From NCBI RefSeq assembly GCF_037120705.1, contig NZ_JAWLJU010000002.1, positions 1,240,001-1,304,000 of the forward strand: DNA of 64,000 bases, read 5' to 3'. The DNA is from Pseudoalteromonas sp. UG3-2 (lineage in GTDB: Bacteria; Pseudomonadota; Gammaproteobacteria; Enterobacterales; Alteromonadaceae). Below the pieces are notes generated by a model. It ran no database searches. It was given only the letters and a program-made list of their open reading frames with translations, and was not told the origin of the DNA. Position numbers and translations under genes: made by a program. Positions 33,611 through 42,060 of this stretch are shown here, in pieces (position 1 is the first letter of the stretch; every line of letters begins with the position of its first letter).

Positions 33611-33785
33611 TACCAATTCGCTTAATTATGTGGTCTATTTGAGGCAAGAAAATTTGCTCAATAACACCGCTCCCACCAAGGTCTATTTAGTCAAGGCAAG
33701 AGTTTGCTGTTTAGTTATACTAAATAATAAGCTTCTGACGCTGTTAGCGTCATACCTACACCCTAAAATTGAGCAGGTACTAAAT
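33611..33785. repeat. MITE-like repeat, right-truncated copy
   Basis: The left end, TACCAATTCGCTTAATTA, is identical to the copy at 24022, and the body aligns throughout (TTTGAGGCAAGAAAATT, hairpin GACGCTGTTAGCGTC, AAATTGAGCAGGTA). The right inverted repeat is missing; it is replaced by ordinary sequence before the TonB-receptor terminator. Confidence 0.65.
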
Positions 33786-33789
33786 GTAT

Positions 33790-33816
33790 AAAAAAGGGCT
33801 AGCATAAGCTAGCCCT
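33790..33816 (-). terminator. Rho-independent terminator of the first TonB receptor
   Basis: AGGGCTAGC / GCTAGCCCT stem with an ATAA loop and a T-rich run on the minus strand. Confidence 0.85.
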
Positions 33817-33832
33817 GTATATCTTAAGTATT

Positions 33833-36745
33833 TTAGAATCTAATATTAAGACCTAAATTAAGACTACGGCCGTATACATCAAAGAACTCACCCTCATCAT
33901 ATGTGAAAGGGTTTCTTGGTGGCTCAACATCAAACAGATTAGCAACACCGGCACGAACTTCAATCATTTCATTTACTGTGTAGCGGGCATTTAATGTCCA
34001 CTCAGTATAAGAAGAAACTTCATTGTAGTTGTTTTTCTCAGGTGTCCACTTTCTATCCTGAACTGTTGCATGACGATATTTACCAATCAGACCTACATAC
34101 AAGTCATCATATGTATAACCAAGCGTCAAGTTACCTTGCCAACGTGGGTATTCAATTTCACCTACAGTTGGATCAAACTCGTACTCTTCATTTGCTACGT
34201 CAGTATTGAACTCACGGTGCTCTAAGTATGTAGCAAGTAGGCGAAGATTGAATGAACCAAACTCTGTTTCATAGTTGTAAGTTGATTCAATATCAACACC
34301 TTTAAGTGCATATGAAGCTAGGTTGTATGGTGCATTGCGTACAATCAAAATGTCTTTAGTTGCAGGGTCACGGTCAACTAGAGCACATGATGGATTATCA
34401 ATGCTTGAAGCCTGATAACAATCATCTACTACACGCTGCGGACCTAACGATGCAATTGCATCTTCTACATCAAAGCTCCAATAGTCAACAATCAACGACA
34501 AGTCATCTGTTGGTGTGTAGATTAAACCAAATAAAGTATCGTCAGATGTCTCTTCTTTAAGCTGAGGGTTGCCCGAGTTAACACTTGGAGGAGTAACATT
34601 ACGCCAGTCCTCAGATGGTCTCCAGTTTGACTCTAATGGACCTGGGTTAGGAATACCTTCAGCCTTACAGTTTGCAATGATATTTGCTTTTTTATCATCG
34701 TCTGCCGTTGCAATTCGAACTTGGTCACATGGATCGCCGTAACTACCAAATGACTGAGTACCTGCAGCATGTATTTGAGATAGTGATGGAGCACGAACCG
34801 ACTGCGACTTAGTACCGCGGAAACGTAATTGGTCATTCACAGCATAGTTAAAGCCAACTTTCCATGCGACGTTGTCACCAACAGATGAATAGTCCATGTA
34901 TCTTGCTGCAAGCTCTAAAGTTAATGAATCAACAAATGGAGCGTCGGCAACAAGAGGGATTGAAGTTTCTAAACCTATTTCATCTACGGTAAAAGAACCT
35001 TCCCAACCGTATACAAAGTTACCAAACACAAGGTTATTTTGCATCGCTGCTCCTGGCTCATTTGAACCAGTTTCTTTACGGTGTTCAGCACTCAGTGCAA
35101 ATGACACACCACCTGCTGGCAACTCAAATGCATAGCCAGAAACAACACCACCAATTACTTGTTGTTGTTTTACTTTCGAAATTGACGCCGACGTTGTGAC
35201 GTAATCGATTGCTTCTTGTGAAGCGCCATTTAAGCCAAATAGGCTAAGTGGTTGACAGCCCTCTAGAGCACCTAATAGGTTGCCTTCTTCATCACGGTTA
35301 GCACAACGTGCAACACCATCAATCATTACTGCGTCGATAGCGTTGTAGTAATTTTCTTCTAAGAATTCGCCGTTCCAAACTGTATCGTTCTTGTTACGAC
35401 CGTAGCTGAAATAGACCTCATAATCGTAATCTTCTAACAGAACCCCTTGGAATGAAAGAGTAGTGTTGAGTGACGTTCTATCATCTTCGTATTTACGGTT
35501 TCCAAAGCCTTGAGCCAGCTTATAAATTGTGATTGTATCACTATCAGCATAGCCTGCATCCGCAAACTGCGCTTTTGCATCTGGGTGCCAAAATGCATTG
35601 TCAGCACGAATAGAATCGGCTAAGAAGATTGGGCTACTTTCTGAAAATGCACTTGCTTTTGAGAATGAAATCTCGAAGTTTAAAGAGTGATCATCATGGT
35701 AGTTATTAACCACGTTTGTAAATACGTTAAAACGTCTTAGAGGTGTCGCTAGATAGTCGTGTTCAATAAACTTATAACCGTTAGCAAATTCATCACCAAA
35801 GTAACGAGACTGACTGTTTGGCGCAGGTTGTGGGCCACCGCCTGTCGCAAACGGCATTAATTCACCATTGTCACCGAATACATAGTGACCACCAGGTAAG
35901 AACGCGTCACCTGCACGGTCATAAATACCTAAAGTTTGCAGACCACCATACTCGGCCCACTTTCCTTCAGCTAATACACGCTCAGGTAAACCATCTTCAT
36001 CTGATTCATTATCAGGGTTACGTAAAGTAGTTACTGGATTACGCAGGAAGTCACGTTGTTCTGCAGCTAGCTGTTCTTTTTCAGAATAAGATAAGCTGGT
36101 AATAAAGCTTGTTTTATCACCTTCATCACCGAAAGTGAATGAGAAAAATTCAGATTCACCGCCGCTTTGTTCTGGGATAGACTTTTTGTAGTTAAAGTCG
36201 ATGGTGTCTTGAGATTTCTTTAAAATGATATTCACAACACCAGCTACAGCATCAGAACCATAAACAGCTGATGCACCGCCGTGAACTACGTCCATGCGCT
36301 CGATCATTTCTGTTGGGATACCGTTCAGATCAACTGCTGGATTATCAACAGATGCACCAACATAACGGCGTCCATTAACTAGTACAAGTGTACGACCTGC
36401 GCCTAGTTGACGTAGATCAGTAGTGTTAATACCAGCTCCGAATATAGAGTTTACAGTTGTAGTTGGGGCTGAACCAACACCTGATGATGGAAGCTTTTGA
36501 AGCAGATCAGCAACGTTAGTTATGCCTGCATTTTCCAATTCAATACCAGTGATAGTAGTTACTGGAGTAGGCGCAACTTCAGAGAAACGCTTAATACGCG
36601 AACCTGTAACTTGAATGCGCTCAACGCCCTCACCCTCTGCTTGTTGTTCTTCAGCTGACGCTGCTGTGCTAGATAGCACCGCAGTTGATGCAGCTCCAAA
36701 AGCAATCGCTAATCGGACCGCTTTGCTTATTTTATTGTTTAACAT
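33833..36745 (-). CDS. TonB-dependent outer-membrane receptor
   Basis: 970 residues with a signal peptide (MLNNKISKAVRLAIAFGAASTAVLSSTAASA), a TonB-box-like segment ERIQVTGSRIKR, a plug domain (about 55-175: VADLLQKLPSSG, LRQLGAGRTLVLVNGRRYVG, IERMDVVHGGASAVYGSDAVAGVVNIIL) and a 22-strand barrel ending in LNLGLNIRF. It imports a ligand across the outer membrane using the TonB-ExbBD energy system. The subfamily is common in Alteromonadales; substrates there include peptides and oligosaccharides, and none can be named here. It is similar in layout to the receptor at 38516-41353 but not a recent duplicate. Single gene. Confidence 0.92.
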   Translation of the reverse strand: MLNNKISKAVRLAIAFGAASTAVLSSTAASAEEQQAEGEGVERIQVTGSRIKRFSEVAPTPVTTITGIELENAGITNVADLLQKLPSSGVGSAPTTTVNSIFGAGINTTDLRQLGAGRTLVLVNGRRYVGASVDNPAVDLNGIPTEMIERMDVVHGGASAVYGSDAVAGVVNIILKKSQDTIDFNYKKSIPEQSGGESEFFSFTFGDEGDKTSFITSLSYSEKEQLAAEQRDFLRNPVTTLRNPDNESDEDGLPERVLAEGKWAEYGGLQTLGIYDRAGDAFLPGGHYVFGDNGELMPFATGGGPQPAPNSQSRYFGDEFANGYKFIEHDYLATPLRRFNVFTNVVNNYHDDHSLNFEISFSKASAFSESSPIFLADSIRADNAFWHPDAKAQFADAGYADSDTITIYKLAQGFGNRKYEDDRTSLNTTLSFQGVLLEDYDYEVYFSYGRNKNDTVWNGEFLEENYYNAIDAVMIDGVARCANRDEEGNLLGALEGCQPLSLFGLNGASQEAIDYVTTSASISKVKQQQVIGGVVSGYAFELPAGGVSFALSAEHRKETGSNEPGAAMQNNLVFGNFVYGWEGSFTVDEIGLETSIPLVADAPFVDSLTLELAARYMDYSSVGDNVAWKVGFNYAVNDQLRFRGTKSQSVRAPSLSQIHAAGTQSFGSYGDPCDQVRIATADDDKKANIIANCKAEGIPNPGPLESNWRPSEDWRNVTPPSVNSGNPQLKEETSDDTLFGLIYTPTDDLSLIVDYWSFDVEDAIASLGPQRVVDDCYQASSIDNPSCALVDRDPATKDILIVRNAPYNLASYALKGVDIESTYNYETEFGSFNLRLLATYLEHREFNTDVANEEYEFDPTVGEIEYPRWQGNLTLGYTYDDLYVGLIGKYRHATVQDRKWTPEKNNYNEVSSYTEWTLNARYTVNEMIEVRAGVANLFDVEPPRNPFTYDEGEFFDVYGRSLNLGLNIRF

Positions 36746-37145
36746 GATTTCTCCCTGATTTTATTTTTATGTAAAAAATGCAGAAAACATTGTTTATCAT
36801 AAGGTTAGCTTCAAATACAGAGTACCTTTTATAACAACAATGTTCCACATGGGAGACAATACTACTTTCAGTACCAACATAGAGTCAATACGTGCCTCTA
36901 GAATTCAAGCGAATAAAACGGTAAAAACTTCTTGCCAGAACTTTTTTACCCATACAATACAGTTGGTTACACAAACTATATAAAGTTCACAAATAATTTC
37001 ATTCTTTTATCTATTGCTTAATTTTATCGAAGCCAACCAAAGATACAGAAGAACGTTTAGCATCACATGACTAATTGTCACCTTCCCATAAAATGAGACA
37101 TGCATAATTGGAGTTTTCTGCAATCATTAAAGCAGGAGACTAACT
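36746..37145. other. 400-bp upstream region of the first TonB receptor
   Basis: No gene seen. On the minus strand GACTCTATG (36878-36886) is shared with the region upstream of the second receptor, within a possible promoter TTGACT-N18-TAGTAT. The remnant of the insertion sequence begins at the right end. Confidence 0.45.
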
Positions 37146-38095
37146 ATGAAAAAATCACGTTTAAAGATGTATGCTGAAGTCAGCCTAGAAAATAATGCGA
37201 TTACGGAGCTCTTTGCAAAAAAGGGCTGGTGACAGTAGACCGGCGTAGTTGCGTAAGCACCTTGGTTGAAGCTGGCCTGAGCGTTGTAAAGTCATGCTCA
37301 TTTGTAGGGCAGCCGTTCAACCTATTACCGCCCAGAGCGGGACTGGCGTTATGCAGACGCTGCTGTCATTAATGCGATTAAAGAGGTACTTGAAAAGTCA
37401 CCACAAGCTGGCTTCTGGAAGTGTGTGGGCAGAATAAAATTTAAAGGGTATCCGTTTAACCATAAGCGTATTTACCGTGTGTATTGTTTAATGGGTTTGA
37501 ATTTAAGACGTAGAACTAAGCGTAAATTGCCACAGCGGGAGCCGCAACCACTTGAGGTTAAGAATGAGGTGAACTACCAATGGGCACTGGATTTTACCCA
37601 CGACACACTCTATTGCGGAAAACGGTTTAGAACCTTAAATGTGCTTGATGAAGCAACACGAGAGTGCTTGGCTATAGAAGTGGGTACATCGCTCCCAGCT
37701 GCGCGAATTATCCGTGTCTTAGAGCAGTTAGAGTTAGAGCGTGGACGTTTACCGGCACAAATTCGCGTGGATAACGGACTACCTATCGAAGTCAACCATT
37801 TTCAAATAAACTAACAGATTGGTGTCATGAGCGAGATATAGAACTCGCCTATATAGAAGCAGGAAAGCCGCAGCAGAATGCTTTTATAGAGCGTTTTGAT
37901 GGCTCATTTAGAAGGGAGTTTTTAAATGCGTACTTGTTTGAAAGCATCAATCAAGTGAGAGATATGGCTTGGTTCTGGCGTTTAGATTACAACGAAGAAA
38001 GAACACACGAAAGTCTTGGTAACTTGCCTCCGGCGATTTACCGCACTAAGTTGGCAAGCTCTAGTTTAGACGAGTGTTATTCAAGGTGGACATAA
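37146..38095 (+). pseudogene. decayed IS3-family transposase (orfA remnant plus frameshifted orfB)
   Basis: The first frame is MKKSRLKMYAEVSLENNAITELFAKKGW, then TGA (37146-37232): the start and end of an IS3 orfA with most of the middle deleted. OrfB follows with at least two frameshifts, near 37315-37330 and near 37790. The pieces give STYYRPERDWRYADAAVINA, NHKRIYRVYCLMGLNLRRR, the DDE segments WALDFTHDT and RVDNG, and IEAGKPQQNAFIERFDGSFR, where the catalytic glutamate lies, then DYNEERTHESLGNLPPAIY. It cannot make active transposase. Clear inverted repeats were not identified. A small hairpin TGAGCTT-N5-AAGCTCA follows at 38096. Confidence 0.88.
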
Positions 38096-38515
38096 TGAGC
38101 TTCTAAAAAGCTCACTGTTACACAATATTTTCACTTATGCTCTAATATGCAAGTATCTTGCGCTGACCAAACAAACTGTAACTGCTTCTTTACTTGTTAC
38201 TATCTACACAACTTCAAGAACCACTGACAGTGAAATCCTTTAATACTAAGAACTTTTTGTTTCTTACTTTTAATGCGGCCCTTATTAATCGCATGTATTT
38301 CAGGCACTTAGTTGCTTTACGAAAGATCATTAGGCGCTATTTTTTTAAACAAGATTTCAACGCTATCTAGCCGGTGCCTATATAGTCATAATTAAAATCG
38401 AATAGTAAGTGAGCTGTCAGAAATACATAGAAGGGAAAATAACTAGAAAGTCTACTTTTTACCAAAATAAAAAAGCCAGCCTTAATAAGGGCTGGCTTTT
38501 GATGATTAAATATTT
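38096..38515. other. 420-bp region after the transposase remnant
   Basis: No gene seen. It contains the hairpin at 38096-38114 at the edge of the transposase remnant and the terminator of the second receptor at 38471-38500. Confidence 0.5.
38471..38500 (-). terminator. Rho-independent terminator of the second TonB receptor
   Basis: AAAAGCCAGCC / GGCTGGCTTTT stem with an 8-nt loop. The minus strand runs into TTTTTTATTTT. Confidence 0.85.
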
Positions 38516-41353
38516 TTAAAACTTAGTAGTTAAGCTTAACTGGAAGTAACGACCCGTTACATCGTAAGCTTCAGATACGGTATTGATACCTGTACCGCCA
38601 GCTGAAGTACCTTGTGGTGCAATGGCTGGCTCCTTGTCAAACAAGTTACGAATGTTAAATGTAACTTCCGTGTTGTCTGACACGTGATACGTTGCCGCTA
38701 AATCGTGATAAACGGCTGAAGGGTATACATTGTACTCTTCTAACCCATTGAAGTTAGTGAAGTTAAAGTTACCGCCGTCAGCGCTATCCAATGAACTTTC
38801 CCAATATCTCATGCGCCATGAAACATTTAAGTCATCTTTAGCCCAACCTACATTAAGGTTAGCACGGTTATCTGGTGTAAAGATTTCACCTGCTCTCTCA
38901 ACAACTTCACCACTCTCGATACCTTCTTCATCAAACTTTGAAATATGGTTCCAAAGAAGCTGAGCATTGAAGTCACCGTACTTGGTCTCGTAGTTGTAAT
39001 TAAGCTCGATGTCTAGACCAGAAGTGTAAAGGTTGTTCTCGTTACTAGTGCCTGAGTTAACCTCGAATAATGCACCATTCTCGTCACGTTTTGCATTACC
39101 GCCACATGTTGGGTCAAAAGCAGAAGCAGCAACATCGAAACAACGGTTCAGTACAGTTGTACGAGACGTAGTCGAAATTGCATCTTCAACTGTGATATCG
39201 TAGTAGTCAACTGTCATCGAAAAGTTATCAGTAACTTGCCAAATAGCACCTAAACTATATGAATCTGAAGTTTCTTCCTGAACACCTTCAAAACCACCGA
39301 TGAAACCACCAGTACTTTGTGACTCAGTTTGTGTTAAGACAAATTCACCGTCACGAGCAACACGCGCTGCAACCTCAGGGATTGATAAACAGTTTGTTGC
39401 AACATTGCCAGTATCTGATGCTTTAACACCACTACAAGGATCCGTTACACCAGCAAATGTTTGACCTCGACCACCGAACAAGTCAGCGATGTTAGGCGTT
39501 CTGATAGCTGTTGCAGCTGATGCACGCAACTTTAACGAGTCGATAGGGCTGTACTGAACGCCTACATTCCAAGTAGTCTGGCCACCAACAATTTCATGGT
39601 CAGAATAACGTGCTGCAAGGTCAACTTCTAAGTTATCCATTACAGGGAGAATAGCTTCTGCATAATAATCGTTAGTATAGAAGCTGCCATCAGTTGGTAG
39701 TGAACGGTTCGTGCTTGATGCACCTGTTTGAGCAAGGTCACCTGGTTGGAATATCCCTTTCTCTAAACGATGTTCAGCACCGAAAGCAACGCCAATATTA
39801 CCACCTTGAAGCTCTACAGGAAGCGTGCCCACTAACGTTGAAGCTACAACAAACTGCTCTGTTTGACCAAATACTTTTGCAGGCACACGCACGTAGTCTA
39901 CAGCTTCATCTGTGATAGTACCGGCACCAAATAGGTCTAATGGCACACAGCCTTGAAGACGTGCTTGCTCGTCTACACACTGCAGCGCGCCCGTTTCTGC
40001 ATTTACTTCAACATTAAATGCCTGAGCTGCACGCTCAATATTCACCTGACCGCCGTTTTCTTGGCGTTGGTCTGTTTTACCCCAAGAAACGTAAGTTTCG
40101 AGTGACCAGTCATCGTTAATAAACCAATTTACACCCGTTGCGATACGAATTGTGTCACGCTCCAAGTCAGTAGAACGCGCGCCAAACTCAACCATACGAC
40201 GAACCAGTCCTGGAATGTTATCATCAAGTGTTAACGTATCAGCATCTGGATTATCAATTGAATCTTGAATTAATTTATCACGTAGCAATTGCGGAACTAG
40301 AGGGTTACCAAGCTTAATACCACCTGTACCACCACGATCATTTAAGAAAACATCGCCAATGCTAAATGGAGTTGGCTCAATCGTTGAGTCATAGGTTTTA
40401 GAAGAGTTCCAATTTGCCTCAGCAAACATAGATAAGTCATCACTGATTTCTTGTCTAAAGTTGACAGCTGCATACTTACGCTCTAGTGGAGTCACTAACT
40501 GGCGGTATGAGGCACGGTTGAAGCGGTCTTCACCAGTAAAATCAGTACCGTCAGCATTGTAGCCACCTACGCGACCTTGAGGTGGGTAAGATGATAGTAC
40601 ATCGCCAATGTACTCATTGCCACTCTCATCTAGTAGTACAGCTCTATCCACTGCAGAGAACTCACGATCTGTTGATTTCAGACCTTTATCATCATCATAA
40701 CCAATAGCGACGGTAACACTACCAGTGTTCCAAGCATTACCACCTGTCAAGTTTAGTGTATACTTTTCACGATCTGACTCTTCAGAGATACCTGTCTGTG
40801 CGTTTAGCTCAACGCCTTCAAATTCGTCACGTAGAATAATATTCACTACACCAGCTACAGCATCAGAGCCATAAACAGCTGAAGACGCACTTTTTAGAAT
40901 ATCAATACGCTCGATCATTGACGTTGGGATCGAGTTCAAGTCTACGGCATACCCAGAAGATGGAGATACACCAGAAACAAAACGACGACCATTAACCAGT
41001 ACCAGAGTACGACTCTCACCAAGGTTTCGTAATGAAGTTGTATTCAAACCAACGCCAGATGTTGTGAAGGCTGAGTTCGACTGATCCGAGCCCGCAATGG
41101 TGACTGGGCTTTGGTTTAAAACATCGGCTACGTTTAATGCCCCCATTTGAACAATGTCAGTTCGACCAATTGAGGTAATTGGAACGGTAGTTTCTATATC
41201 TGTTCGCTTGATACGCGAGCCAGTAACCTGTATACGCTCTACGCTTTCTGCTCCTTCCTCTTCAGCAATGGCATTATTTGCGAAAATTGCAGCACTGGCT
41301 CCACCAAATGCTAACGCTAAGCGCACAGCACTGGTTAACTTATTATTCATCAT
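38516..41353 (-). CDS. TonB-dependent outer-membrane receptor
   Basis: 945 residues with a signal peptide (MMNNKLTSAVRLALAFGGASAAIFANNAIA), the TonB-box-like ERIQVTGSRIKRTDIE, a plug (LRNLGESRTLVLVNGRRF, MIERIDILKSASSAVYGSDAVAGVVNIIL) and a barrel ending in YFQLSLTTKF, with the C-terminal phenylalanine. It belongs to the same general subfamily as the receptor at 33833-36745. AGGGTG precedes the ATG pair at 41353/41350; a GTG three codons earlier is less likely. The ligand is unknown. No adjacent transporter, enzyme or regulator points to a substrate. Confidence 0.92.
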   Translation of the reverse strand: MMNNKLTSAVRLALAFGGASAAIFANNAIAEEEGAESVERIQVTGSRIKRTDIETTVPITSIGRTDIVQMGALNVADVLNQSPVTIAGSDQSNSAFTTSGVGLNTTSLRNLGESRTLVLVNGRRFVSGVSPSSGYAVDLNSIPTSMIERIDILKSASSAVYGSDAVAGVVNIILRDEFEGVELNAQTGISEESDREKYTLNLTGGNAWNTGSVTVAIGYDDDKGLKSTDREFSAVDRAVLLDESGNEYIGDVLSSYPPQGRVGGYNADGTDFTGEDRFNRASYRQLVTPLERKYAAVNFRQEISDDLSMFAEANWNSSKTYDSTIEPTPFSIGDVFLNDRGGTGGIKLGNPLVPQLLRDKLIQDSIDNPDADTLTLDDNIPGLVRRMVEFGARSTDLERDTIRIATGVNWFINDDWSLETYVSWGKTDQRQENGGQVNIERAAQAFNVEVNAETGALQCVDEQARLQGCVPLDLFGAGTITDEAVDYVRVPAKVFGQTEQFVVASTLVGTLPVELQGGNIGVAFGAEHRLEKGIFQPGDLAQTGASSTNRSLPTDGSFYTNDYYAEAILPVMDNLEVDLAARYSDHEIVGGQTTWNVGVQYSPIDSLKLRASAATAIRTPNIADLFGGRGQTFAGVTDPCSGVKASDTGNVATNCLSIPEVAARVARDGEFVLTQTESQSTGGFIGGFEGVQEETSDSYSLGAIWQVTDNFSMTVDYYDITVEDAISTTSRTTVLNRCFDVAASAFDPTCGGNAKRDENGALFEVNSGTSNENNLYTSGLDIELNYNYETKYGDFNAQLLWNHISKFDEEGIESGEVVERAGEIFTPDNRANLNVGWAKDDLNVSWRMRYWESSLDSADGGNFNFTNFNGLEEYNVYPSAVYHDLAATYHVSDNTEVTFNIRNLFDKEPAIAPQGTSAGGTGINTVSEAYDVTGRYFQLSLTTKF

Positions 41354-42060
41354 ATTAATCACCCTGAATTATTTATTGTAAGTGGTTTGTATAAATTATT
41401 ATTAAGCTGCCTAAAACCACCTCATCCGGCAACATTTGCGCAATATGATAAGCACCAAGACACGCAACAATCAAGCTTTATTATCCCACTAATTGCAATT
41501 ACCCCTTCCAGAAACTGGAGCTAGCACATAAAGCATTGTTTAAACTAAATAAAGCCAAAAAAATAATAAACTCAGCACTGTACCTCAGACAAAACCAAGA
41601 AAAAATACAAACAAAACAAACACCTAAAACAAACAAAAATTTAACACAAATCACCCTAACACCCAATCAACGCTAAAGCTTGTACCGACAAGCACAACAA
41701 CAACTGGTAATACCATAGAGTCCATAAGTTTAATTTTTTGCAATTACCAAATGAGGGGACGAACGAAAAAAATGGGCAGACCAGCCTAGTATCAGCCAGT
41801 CAGAAATTGACTAGTATTTTCTTGTATATGGTTATTCTCTTACTTACTTTTGTTTCTTAACTAATAAGCTTTACCGCTATTAGCTCTAATAAAGCCGTGA
41901 AATTGTTTCGAACTTGGGGAGCTGGAGTGCAAGATTACTATATTATCGTTTCCACCTTCATGACGTGCATCGACATAACTTTCCGATAATAAATAGCTTA
42001 ACACTACAGCTCAACAGACCTGCCATGTGGCTAGAGGCAAAATAAGGAAAACAAAAAATG
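41354..42060. other. 707-bp non-coding region upstream of the second TonB receptor
   Basis: No gene, RNA or repeat recognised. The part at 41540-41660 is very A-rich on the plus strand with few G. CATAGAGTC (41714-41722) is shared with the other receptor's upstream region. No terminator for polB was found at the right end. Confidence 0.45.

Noticed and set aside
33833..41353. The two TonB receptors as a recent tandem duplication
   Set aside because: Same subfamily and signal layout, but the barrel sequences and lengths differ widely, so they are old paralogues.
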